A stretch of DNA of 64,000 nt, taken from NCBI GenBank assembly GCA_028289245.1, contig JAQGGT010000004.1:1-64000 (forward strand). The letters are read 5' to 3'. Within the stretch, counting starts at the first letter, position 1, and every line of letters begins with the position of its first letter. Shown here one piece after another: positions 57,290 to 64,000 of the stretch. The translations under genes and the position numbers were made by a program. The notes under the pieces were generated by a model. It saw only the letters and a program-made list of their open reading frames with translations, was not told the origin of the DNA and did not search any database. The DNA is from Candidatus Saccharimonadota bacterium (lineage in GTDB: Bacteria; Patescibacteriota; Saccharimonadia; Saccharimonadales; UBA4665).

Positions 57290-58810
57290 ATGATCACCGT
57301 AAACAGTAAACAGCTAGCAGCAAACACGGTCCGAGCGCTGAGCTCAGCGAGGTTTTTTCAGCTTATCGTTGGGTTGCTGATAGTCCAAGCCTTATGGATC
57401 GCGCTCACCGGGCGTTACCCAATGGCCTTCGATGAAGATTTTCATCTGGGCATTATCCGGCTCTATGCCAACCATCTCAGTCCGTTTTGGAGCGGCCAAC
57501 CGCCTGACGCCAACGCCTTCGGTGCCGTGGCCCGCGACCCGTCGTACCTGTATCACTATCTGATGAGTTTCCCCTATCGGCTCATCCGTCTATTTACCAA
57601 TGACCAAACAATCCAGGTTATTTTTTTACGGCTACTAAATATCGGCTTGTTTGCTAGCTGCCTACCGCTGTATCGCCGCTTACTACTCAAAACAGGCGCC
57701 TCGCGTGCTTTGGTCCATAGTTGTTTAGCGCTGTTTATCCTAGTGCCTATCACGCCGCTGCTGGCGGCCCAGATCAACTACGATAATCTAATTTTACCGG
57801 TGACGGCGCTGCTATTACTGCTGACAGTCCGCTTTCGAGGCTCACTACAGCCGCGCGCTATCGATAGCTTTACGCTACTGCAAATTGCCGTCGTCGGCTG
57901 CTTTGGCAGCCTGGTAAAATACGCCTTTTTACCAATTTTCTTGGCGGTACTTGCCTTCCTGGCCTGGCAGCTGGTGCGGACTCAGGGAGCTAAAAATATC
58001 TGGCCAGTGTTACTCAAAGATTTTAGGGCTAGTTGGGCTCGCCCGGCCGCTAAGTTTCTGCTGGTTGTCCTGGCTATGTTGCTGATACTTGGCTTTGAAC
58101 GCTACGGCATTAACATACTGCGCTACCACACGCCGGTGCCGGACTGCGGGCAGGTGCTGAGTGTTAAGCAGTGTAGTGCCTATGGCCCTTGGGGTCGGGA
58201 CTATTTACTCGGGCTGGCCAAACATACTACCGAAAGCCCACTGCATTACGTAAAGGAATGGCTTTACGGTATGTGGTTCCGCTGCTTCTTTGCGGTTGAT
58301 GGGCCATCCACGCTGTTCGAGACCCGCGGGCCACTGCTTATCCCAGCCCTTAGCGCCGTGCTGCTGGTCGTAGTATCGGTGGTCGCTGTCGTTGGATGGG
58401 GGCGCAATTTACGCAACGATAAGCGGGCCACCGTGCTAGCGCTGTTTGGGCTCGTGTCGGGTTTTTACGTGGCTGTCCTGTTTGCGCAACAATACCAGAT
58501 GTATAGTCAGACCGGCATGCCGGTGGCGATCAATGGCCGTTATATTTTACCGGTATTACCATTACTGCTGGTATTGAGTGGGCTGGCGTTGCGTGCGGCG
58601 CTCAAGCGTCGCACAGTCCTGAAGTCTGCCGTAACGGTAGTGGCGATTTTGAGCTTTGCATGGGGCGGTGGCGCTCTGACATATATCTTACGCAGTAACA
58701 CCACCTGGTACTGGTCAAGTCCGGCGGTACGCCATGCTAATCAGGCCGTCCAAAAAACTCTGGGCCCGATCACGCCTGGCAACTCCAACCAAAACGCCTT
58801 TTTGCGCTAA
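57290..58810 (+). CDS. GT-C-type membrane glycosyltransferase-like protein
   Basis: A 506-residue protein with about ten to twelve membrane helices. The first outside loop has PMAFDEDFHLGII, the acidic motif typical of GT39/GT83-like (PMT, ArnT) enzymes that use polyprenyl-phosphate sugars. A final outside domain is lacking. TATACT lies 11 nt before the ATG at 57290. It ends directly against the convergent GT2 gene, which could supply a lipid-linked sugar donor. Confidence 0.8.
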   Translation: MITVNSKQLAANTVRALSSARFFQLIVGLLIVQALWIALTGRYPMAFDEDFHLGIIRLYANHLSPFWSGQPPDANAFGAVARDPSYLYHYLMSFPYRLIRLFTNDQTIQVIFLRLLNIGLFASCLPLYRRLLLKTGASRALVHSCLALFILVPITPLLAAQINYDNLILPVTALLLLLTVRFRGSLQPRAIDSFTLLQIAVVGCFGSLVKYAFLPIFLAVLAFLAWQLVRTQGAKNIWPVLLKDFRASWARPAAKFLLVVLAMLLILGFERYGINILRYHTPVPDCGQVLSVKQCSAYGPWGRDYLLGLAKHTTESPLHYVKEWLYGMWFRCFFAVDGPSTLFETRGPLLIPALSAVLLVVVSVVAVVGWGRNLRNDKRATVLALFGLVSGFYVAVLFAQQYQMYSQTGMPVAINGRYILPVLPLLLVLSGLALRAALKRRTVLKSAVTVVAILSFAWGGGALTYILRSNTTWYWSSPAVRHANQAVQKTLGPITPGNSNQNAFLR

Positions 58811-59752
58811 CTATCGAAAGCGCAGGCGCTTGGTTTGCTCGAGATTATCTTCGATAAGGGTGCGGTTGATGCGGATTAAGTCGGCGATAATATTAAGCAC
58901 CAGGCACAGGAAGGCGGCCGTCATAAACAAAGACCCAACCAGCAGCGACTGAATGTGGCCGTGGGTAGTGCCGTCTTCGATGCTCATAACCGTAAAGCGT
59001 ACAAACGGGATCATGGCCAGCAAAAAGCTGATGCCGCCGAGCCAACCAAAGACAATGTAGGGCTTGTACATAATGTACGCCCGGATGATGGTGATACCGG
59101 ACTTGCGGACGTGTTCCCAGTTGGATTTAAATAGGCGCGACTCGCGCAGCTTGGCGTTTGTGTTTACCTTTATGCTGGCTGTAGCAATACCCTTGTTACC
59201 GGCTTGAATGATAGTTTCCATCGTGTAACTAAAGCGGGTGATGGTGTTGAGGCGCAGGAGCGATTCTTTAGAGTAAGCCCGGAAGCCGCTGGGGGCGTCG
59301 GGTATATCGCTGCCGGCGGCAATATTAACTACCCGGCTGCCAACCCGTTGTAGCAACTTTTTTGCGGGCGAAAAGTGGCTAATGGTGTTTGTTTGACGGT
59401 CGGCAACGACGATGTCAGCCACGCCGCGGATGATTGGCTGGACGAGGTCACCGATTCGGTTTTGAGGGTACTGGTTGTCGCCGTCAGTATTAACGACAAT
59501 GTCCGCGCCTAGTGCTAGTGCCGCTTGGATGCCATCATGGAACGACCGGCCAAGGCCCTGGGTTTGTGGGTGGTGGACAAAGTGTTTAACGCCATGGGCT
59601 TTGGCAACGGCTACCGTGTCGTCGCTGCAGCCGTCATCGATGATCAAAATAGCAATTTCGTCGATGCCGACAATTTTCTTGGGGATATCTTTTAGGACTA
59701 ACGGCAACGTGGCCTCTTCGTTGAGGCAAGGAATCTGGACAACTAACTTCAT
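58811..59752 (-). CDS. Dolichyl-phosphate-mannose-synthase-like GT2
   Basis: A 313-residue GT2 with the DPM1/GtrB layout: VQIPCLNEEATLPLVLKDI, LIIDDGCSDDTV, the catalytic GADIVVNTDGDNQYP, then two membrane helices at the C-terminus (about 225-250 and 270-293). It makes polyprenyl-phosphate sugars in the family. AAAGG lies 7 nt before the ATG. Its stop abuts the end of the GT-C gene, suggesting a common glycan pathway. Confidence 0.9.
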   Translation of the reverse strand: MKLVVQIPCLNEEATLPLVLKDIPKKIVGIDEIAILIIDDGCSDDTVAVAKAHGVKHFVHHPQTQGLGRSFHDGIQAALALGADIVVNTDGDNQYPQNRIGDLVQPIIRGVADIVVADRQTNTISHFSPAKKLLQRVGSRVVNIAAGSDIPDAPSGFRAYSKESLLRLNTITRFSYTMETIIQAGNKGIATASIKVNTNAKLRESRLFKSNWEHVRKSGITIIRAYIMYKPYIVFGWLGGISFLLAMIPFVRFTVMSIEDGTTHGHIQSLLVGSLFMTAAFLCLVLNIIADLIRINRTLIEDNLEQTKRLRFR

Positions 59753-59840
59753 GCAACACCTTTCATAGCTATGGCATCACTATAAACTATCCTTTCTGAG
59801 AAGAAAATGAAGCTTCAGCATATCGCTCGGCTAATTCGGT

Positions 59841-59867
59841 TTGGCAGGCGGCCAGCAATGATATAAT
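59841..59867 (+). promoter_or_regulatory. Candidate promoter of the LCP gene
   Basis: TTGGCA (59841-59846) and an extended TGATATAAT (-10 at 59862-59867) with a 15-nt spacer. The -10 box ends 12 nt before the ATG, so the leader would be only a few bases. Confidence 0.5.
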
Positions 59868-59879
59868 AGGAAGTCTGTA

Positions 59880-61526
59880 ATGGCATACAAAAAACCCGAT
59901 CGAAGTGCTCCATCCGGTAAGTCTGGCCCAAAAGGTTTACGGCCTGGTCAAGACTTTTTTGCTGGTAGCAGCAAACCGAAGTCGGTTTTTCCGGACGTGG
60001 GCATGTCACTGCCGCTCTATCCTAAAAAGGCCGCACCAGCGGCTCGCCCACGCCGCCGGGTTACGTCTGGGCCGGCTACACTTGGCGAACCATTGCCGCC
60101 GCCGCGCCGCGCCGCGCTTGATCCTACTAAGAAAGGAGCGGACAACAAGGACAAAAAGCCCCGCAACATAAAACAGAAGGTCAAACGTACCCTGCTCGCC
60201 CTGTTGGTAGTCTTATTGATTGGTGGTGGCTGGCTGGGCGGCAAATTTGTCTATAACTTGATCAAAGTTTCCAACGGTAACATTCTGAGTATCCTCAAAA
60301 CGACCAAGCTCAAAGGCGAAGATAAGGGCCGCGTGACAATCTTACTGGCCGGCAACTCGGCTGATGATGTCGGCCACAACGGTGCCGAGCTCACCGACTC
60401 GATCATTTTACTCAGCATTGACACCGTCAATAACCAGGCCTACATGCTCAGCGTGCCCCGCGATTTATACGTGGGTATCGGTGACGATTATGCCAAAATT
60501 AACAGTGCCTACGTTGTCGGTAAGGCCAATAACTTTAGCGAAAGGGGCTACCCGAAAGGGGGTATGGGCCAGCTAGAACAAATCGTCGCAGATAATTTTG
60601 GGGTCGATATTAATTATTATGCATTAGTCAATTACAATGCTTTCCGCGAAGCCGTGAACGCCGTCGGGGGTATCGACATAACTGTTAATAGTCAGGACCC
60701 GCGCGGACTGTATGACCCGAATATTGATTACACTACCGGCAAAGCCTTGGTCAACTTGACCAATGGTAAGCATCACCTGGATGGCCAGGCGGCGCTCGAT
60801 TTGGCCCGTGCCCGCGGCGATTCGTACCGGTCGTATGGGTTTGCCGGCTCGGACTTTGATCGCACCACTAACCAACGCACTATGTTGCTCGCCCTCAAAA
60901 GCAAGGCCGTCACTGCGGGCGTGCTCGCTAATCCCGCCAAGCTTAGTAGTCTGGCCGATGCCATCGGTAGCAACGTTTCCACCGACATGAACCTTGGCGA
61001 GATTCGCCGCTTATATGACCTTACCAAAGACCTTGGTAACAGCAAGATCGCCTCGATTAGCCTTAACAACGTCAATGGCAAAGATTTGCTTACCAACTAT
61101 GTTGGTGCCGGTGGTCAATCAGCGCTGGTGCCTGCCGCTGGCATCGATGATTATAGTGATATCCAGGCCGCCATCAAGCAGGCTACTTCCAGCGACCCCG
61201 TCGTTCGTGAAGCTCCAAGTATCGTAGTGCTGAATGGTACCGATACTATGGGGTTGGCCAGTATCGTCCGTTCCAAATTGACTGCCAAAAATTATAATGT
61301 ATTGGCCATCGGTGACGCCGATGCCAAGCAAACTAAAACCCAGGTGATTGATGTCACTGCTGGTGCCAAACCGGGCAGCAAGGCGGCCCTGGGCAAACTC
61401 TTTAACACAACGCCAACCACCATCAACCCGTACAAGGGTGAGTATAACGCTGATTTCATCATCGTCGCCGGTAACGACCAGATCCCCAAGCCTGCGACCA
61501 TGCCTAGCACCAGCACTGGCAATTAA
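59880..61526 (+). CDS. LytR-CpsA-Psr (LCP) family protein
   Basis: A 548-residue LCP protein: a long basic, proline-rich cytoplasmic N-terminus (1-100), one membrane helix (about 103-122), and an extracellular LCP domain. ELTDSIILLSIDTVNNQAYMLSVPRDLYV holds the conserved Asp and Arg, and LDLARARGDSYRSYGFAGSDFDRTTNQRTML holds the pyrophosphate-binding arginines. A C-terminal LytR_C domain begins near 435 (APSIVVLNGTDTMGLAS). LCP enzymes attach lipid-linked polymers to peptidoglycan. It fits the glycan genes next door. Confidence 0.93.
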   Translation: MAYKKPDRSAPSGKSGPKGLRPGQDFFAGSSKPKSVFPDVGMSLPLYPKKAAPAARPRRRVTSGPATLGEPLPPPRRAALDPTKKGADNKDKKPRNIKQKVKRTLLALLVVLLIGGGWLGGKFVYNLIKVSNGNILSILKTTKLKGEDKGRVTILLAGNSADDVGHNGAELTDSIILLSIDTVNNQAYMLSVPRDLYVGIGDDYAKINSAYVVGKANNFSERGYPKGGMGQLEQIVADNFGVDINYYALVNYNAFREAVNAVGGIDITVNSQDPRGLYDPNIDYTTGKALVNLTNGKHHLDGQAALDLARARGDSYRSYGFAGSDFDRTTNQRTMLLALKSKAVTAGVLANPAKLSSLADAIGSNVSTDMNLGEIRRLYDLTKDLGNSKIASISLNNVNGKDLLTNYVGAGGQSALVPAAGIDDYSDIQAAIKQATSSDPVVREAPSIVVLNGTDTMGLASIVRSKLTAKNYNVLAIGDADAKQTKTQVIDVTAGAKPGSKAALGKLFNTTPTTINPYKGEYNADFIIVAGNDQIPKPATMPSTSTGN

Positions 61527-61578
61527 ATCACACTTCACTCTACCACTGGGGCCGCCTTCGGTGTACACTGGTAGCTAT

Positions 61579-62265
61579 ATGTCTGACACCATGGAGCAAA
61601 AACTCGACGCTTTTTTAACTGACTTCCCTACCCGGACGTTCAAAAAAGGCGAAATTATTATTTTCCAGGGCGAGGCACCCCGCAGTGCTTACATCGTCAA
61701 ATCCGGTATGGTGAAAGCCTACAACCTCAGCGTTAATGGCGACGAAAAGCCAGTCGAATTCTACAGCGACCACTCTAGCTTTCCTGGCAGCTGGATCTAT
61801 GGCAAAGTGCCCAGCGCTATCTACTACTACGAAGCTTTTACCGACGAAGTTGTCCTCAGCGTCGTTACGCGTGAAGAATATGTCGCCTTCATCAAGTCGA
61901 CACCAGAAATTTTGTACGGCGAGCTGGAGCGCTACATTACGAGCCAGCTTGGCAACAGCATGCGCCTCAACGCCCTGCAACATTCCCGAGCCAGCGATAA
62001 ACTCATTTACACCCTGCACTACTTGGCGCTCAGCCATGGCAAAACTATCAGCCCACAGATTGTTGAGATTACCCTCGATCTCACTCACCAGGACTTTGCC
62101 AATCTCACTGGCCTCACCCGTGAAACCGCTGCCACCGAGCTCAATAAGCTGAAGCATCAGGGCGTTATTTCTTATTCTAAGTCCACGCCATACCGGTTGG
62201 ATATTGGGCGTTTGGTGACGATGCTCAACGACCAGTATATCGCTGATATCCAAGTCAAGCTCTAA
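61579..62265 (+). CDS. Crp/Fnr-family transcription regulator
   Basis: A 228-residue regulator. The N-terminal cyclic-nucleotide-binding-like barrel (KKGEIIIFQGEAPRSAYIVKSGMVKAYN) lacks the Cys cluster of Fnr and the RSA motif that binds cAMP. The C-terminal HTH_Crp has LTHQDFANLTGLTRETAATELNKLKHQGVI. The ligand is unknown. TACACT lies 9 nt before the ATG at 61579. It follows the LCP gene by 52 nt. Confidence 0.9.
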   Translation: MSDTMEQKLDAFLTDFPTRTFKKGEIIIFQGEAPRSAYIVKSGMVKAYNLSVNGDEKPVEFYSDHSSFPGSWIYGKVPSAIYYYEAFTDEVVLSVVTREEYVAFIKSTPEILYGELERYITSQLGNSMRLNALQHSRASDKLIYTLHYLALSHGKTISPQIVEITLDLTHQDFANLTGLTRETAATELNKLKHQGVISYSKSTPYRLDIGRLVTMLNDQYIADIQVKL

Positions 62266-62322
62266 GCCTACCCCAGCGCTAAGCTTGAATAAAGTCAGTA
62301 AGCTGATATTATATAGACAATT

Positions 62323-63234
62323 ATGAGCACCCCTGACATGTTTCCCCGCCTGGCGCTGGCTGATACGCCTGGCGACTCAACCGAAATCGCCCTGCGTAGC
62401 ATTGGCGACGTGACGGCCGTCTTACGCACTCACTATGATGTACTGCGGGCCGAAATGGCCGGCGGCACCGCGTTGGCGGCCATCGACGAGATCAAACACC
62501 AGACTAAAACTGCCGAAGAAGACACTGAGTTCGTGCAAGCAGCGCTCGATCTACTGCCCGCCCAGATAAACTCGAGGTGGGGTGGTCAAGAAATGTTGAA
62601 TCGTCAGTGGAATGGTTTCCGTGTCACCGACCCGGCCGATGTGCAGTTGTTACGCGGGCTGTCGTTCGTAGAGACATCTAATCGTGATGGTGGGCTGGCC
62701 TACGTGCTTGGCACGCGCCCCCTCGATGACAATTATAGTAGTATGCTGATTGGCTCGACGGCAATCATTCGTAAAGAATACGGTCCGTCTTCTGACTATA
62801 GTGATATGAAACGGTCCGGTCATCTTGGCGCTGTCACCGTGCATAACAGAAGCCTCGCGCATTTCAGGCAGTACTCTGAGAGATTGCTCAATACGCCGCT
62901 GACTGAAGCAGAGCTTGTCGAACTGTACGACTTTGACCGTGAAGTATTCATTTTACCGGCCAATCCTGCATATAATTCACGCCTGCCAAGACTGCAGGTA
63001 GTCTATGCTAATAAAAAAACACCCAAACGGCAGCGTGAAGCCGGCATTGTTACCGATGGCCTCCATACTGCCAACAAGGTCTATGGCAAGGAGGCGCTCA
63101 TGGGCGCTAACTACGACGCCTACCGCCCTGAGGTTCGCTTAACGGAGCTGGCGGCGGCCTTCCACCAGGAAGTCGCCTTCGGCGCGCTGCTGCAGGCTCG
63201 CGTCGCCAAGCGTCGCGCTACTGCTAAAAATTGA
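62323..63234 (+). CDS. Hypothetical protein, paralogue of the next gene
   Basis: A 303-residue protein with no recognised domain. It opens with FPRLALADTPGDSTEIALRS, a pattern repeated in the next gene (FPPIALTDQPGDSTEVALRS), followed in both by helices and a LLP box near residue 85. The C-terminus is basic (RVAKRRATAK). TATATA lies about 7 nt before the ATG. No membrane segment. Confidence 0.65.
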   Translation: MSTPDMFPRLALADTPGDSTEIALRSIGDVTAVLRTHYDVLRAEMAGGTALAAIDEIKHQTKTAEEDTEFVQAALDLLPAQINSRWGGQEMLNRQWNGFRVTDPADVQLLRGLSFVETSNRDGGLAYVLGTRPLDDNYSSMLIGSTAIIRKEYGPSSDYSDMKRSGHLGAVTVHNRSLAHFRQYSERLLNTPLTEAELVELYDFDREVFILPANPAYNSRLPRLQVVYANKKTPKRQREAGIVTDGLHTANKVYGKEALMGANYDAYRPEVRLTELAAAFHQEVAFGALLQARVAKRRATAKN

Positions 63235-63270
63235 CATCTATGGAACTAAATATTATAGTAAGCATTAAGT

Positions 63271-64000
63271 ATGGCTTTTGACCCCGAGATAGTTGAATTT
63301 CCGCCCATTGCGCTGACTGATCAGCCGGGCGATAGCACGGAAGTAGCCCTGCGCAGCCTGCGCGAAATTGATAAGTTGGTTGCTCCTCACTATGCTGAGT
63401 TGCGTGCTGCATTACTTGGTGACGTCGGGTTGCGCGAGATTATTTCTGCCGAAGAAAAAACCGAGCACGCCAAAGCTGATTTTGCCCTCCTCCAAGGGTT
63501 TGTGGAGTTATTGCCAGTACAGTCACTAACGTTTCATCCCCCTCAACAAAGGTACTATTACCATGCCAGCGATATATTTCGGCCAACGACAGTAGAGGTC
63601 CATGCCCCGGACCCCTATACCATTAAAATTTTACAAGCCAAAACCATGGGGGTTCATATTGCATCTGACCAAATCCCTATTACTACCGAGCCAGCGGGAT
63701 CATTTAAGTGGCTGAGCTATATTGTCGGCCGCAAGGATACGGGCAAAAAGGCGGAATTGCTACTGCTGGGTATGCAAACGGAGGCGACTATACTGCCCGA
63801 TCAAGCCAGTTCGGTACAGGTGCCAGAGCGTCAAATGGTACCATCTCCGCTGTACAGCCGAACATTTTCTACAAGGCAGGCCGACCAAATTATGGACAGC
63901 GGTGACATCTTACTACACCAAGGCTTCAGCCAGGCTGACTTACAGGCGATCGCCGATCCTGTCGGTAAGCGCTTCCGCTGGCCAGTTCCTCAGGTGGCGC
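63271..64000 (+). CDS. Hypothetical protein, cut by the window end
   Basis: The frame from the ATG at 63271 stays open to the last base (243 codons seen). The first 85 residues are clearly related to the preceding gene: PPIALTDQPGDSTEVALRSL, HYAELRAALLGDVGL, AEEKTEHAKADFALLQGFVELLPVQ. After that the two diverge. TATAGT lies 11 nt before the ATG. The shared N-terminal unit may be a targeting or interaction domain. Confidence 0.65.
   Translation, partial: MAFDPEIVEFPPIALTDQPGDSTEVALRSLREIDKLVAPHYAELRAALLGDVGLREIISAEEKTEHAKADFALLQGFVELLPVQSLTFHPPQQRYYYHASDIFRPTTVEVHAPDPYTIKILQAKTMGVHIASDQIPITTEPAGSFKWLSYIVGRKDTGKKAELLLLGMQTEATILPDQASSVQVPERQMVPSPLYSRTFSTRQADQIMDSGDILLHQGFSQADLQAIADPVGKRFRWPVPQVA

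Noticed and set aside
61348-61578. Longer N-terminus for the Crp-like regulator
   Set aside because: The upstream extension lies within the end of the LCP gene and has no family match; the ATG at 61579 gives the normal Crp length.

Overview
The window looks like a chromosomal segment of a Candidate Phyla Radiation bacterium, most likely Candidatus Saccharibacteria (TM7). This is an inference from compact gene packing, many -10-like boxes sitting a few bases from start codons, a Gram-positive-type envelope gene set (LytR-CpsA-Psr protein, Crp-like regulator, GT2/GT-C glycosyltransferases), an F-type ATPase operon, and a type II NADH dehydrogenase next to a D-lactate/glycolate-type FAD oxidase. 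The genetic code is standard: UGA is used as stop, for example at the end of the gene at 3751-4812. No rRNA gene, CRISPR array or transposase was seen.

Region 1 (1-11.9 kb) is an accessory zone of mostly single-gene units in mixed orientation: small membrane proteins, a DHFR/RibD-like reductase, a VOC/PhnB protein, a Nudix hydrolase, a degenerate Nudix-HTH protein, a DUF1801 protein, a PEP-synthase-like fragment and several unknowns. It is sprinkled with related hairpins (near 301, 3711, 8316) and with short sequences resembling a tRNA 3' end (near 1760, 5553, 6150, 8376, 10396, 12063), several followed by terminator hairpins. I read these as possible scars of past integrations.

Region 2 (11,894-27,898) is an integrative element of about 16 kb inserted at the 3' end of a tRNA-Asn gene (27,880-27,954, minus). 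A perfect 21-bp direct repeat of the tRNA 3' end marks both ends, and a serine recombinase sits at the right end. The minus-strand left half is one operon: an unknown protein, a membrane-anchored GrpE-like protein, a divergent Hsp70, a J-like protein with a transmembrane segment and an extracytoplasmic coiled coil, a Cdc48/FtsH-type AAA+ ATPase, an Excalibur-type protein, a prepilin-peptidase-like protein and another unknown. A structured leader RNA of about 103 nt, between a strong promoter and a terminator, precedes it. The plus-strand right half looks like a replication module: D5-like protein, CHC2 zinc-finger protein, RepA-like ATPase, two small helical proteins and the recombinase.

Region 3 (28-64 kb) is GC-richer core genome: a KPVIYLYP-type surface protein, smpB, two paralogous clan-A glycoside hydrolases, a GT2 enzyme, a thermonuclease, a P-loop kinase, a diacylglycerol-kinase-like protein, cobO and a glutaredoxin. 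The ATP synthase operon atpI-like/B/E/F/H/A/G/x/y/D/C/z follows, with two unknown, apparently paralogous small genes between atpG and atpD. Next come mscL, a cadmium-type carbonic-anhydrase-like protein, an aquaporin with a histone-like basic tail, a HIT protein, a UvrD-PD(D/E)XK helicase-nuclease, a divergent pair of respiratory dehydrogenases, a two-component system, envelope glycan genes and two paralogous unknowns, the last cut by the window end.
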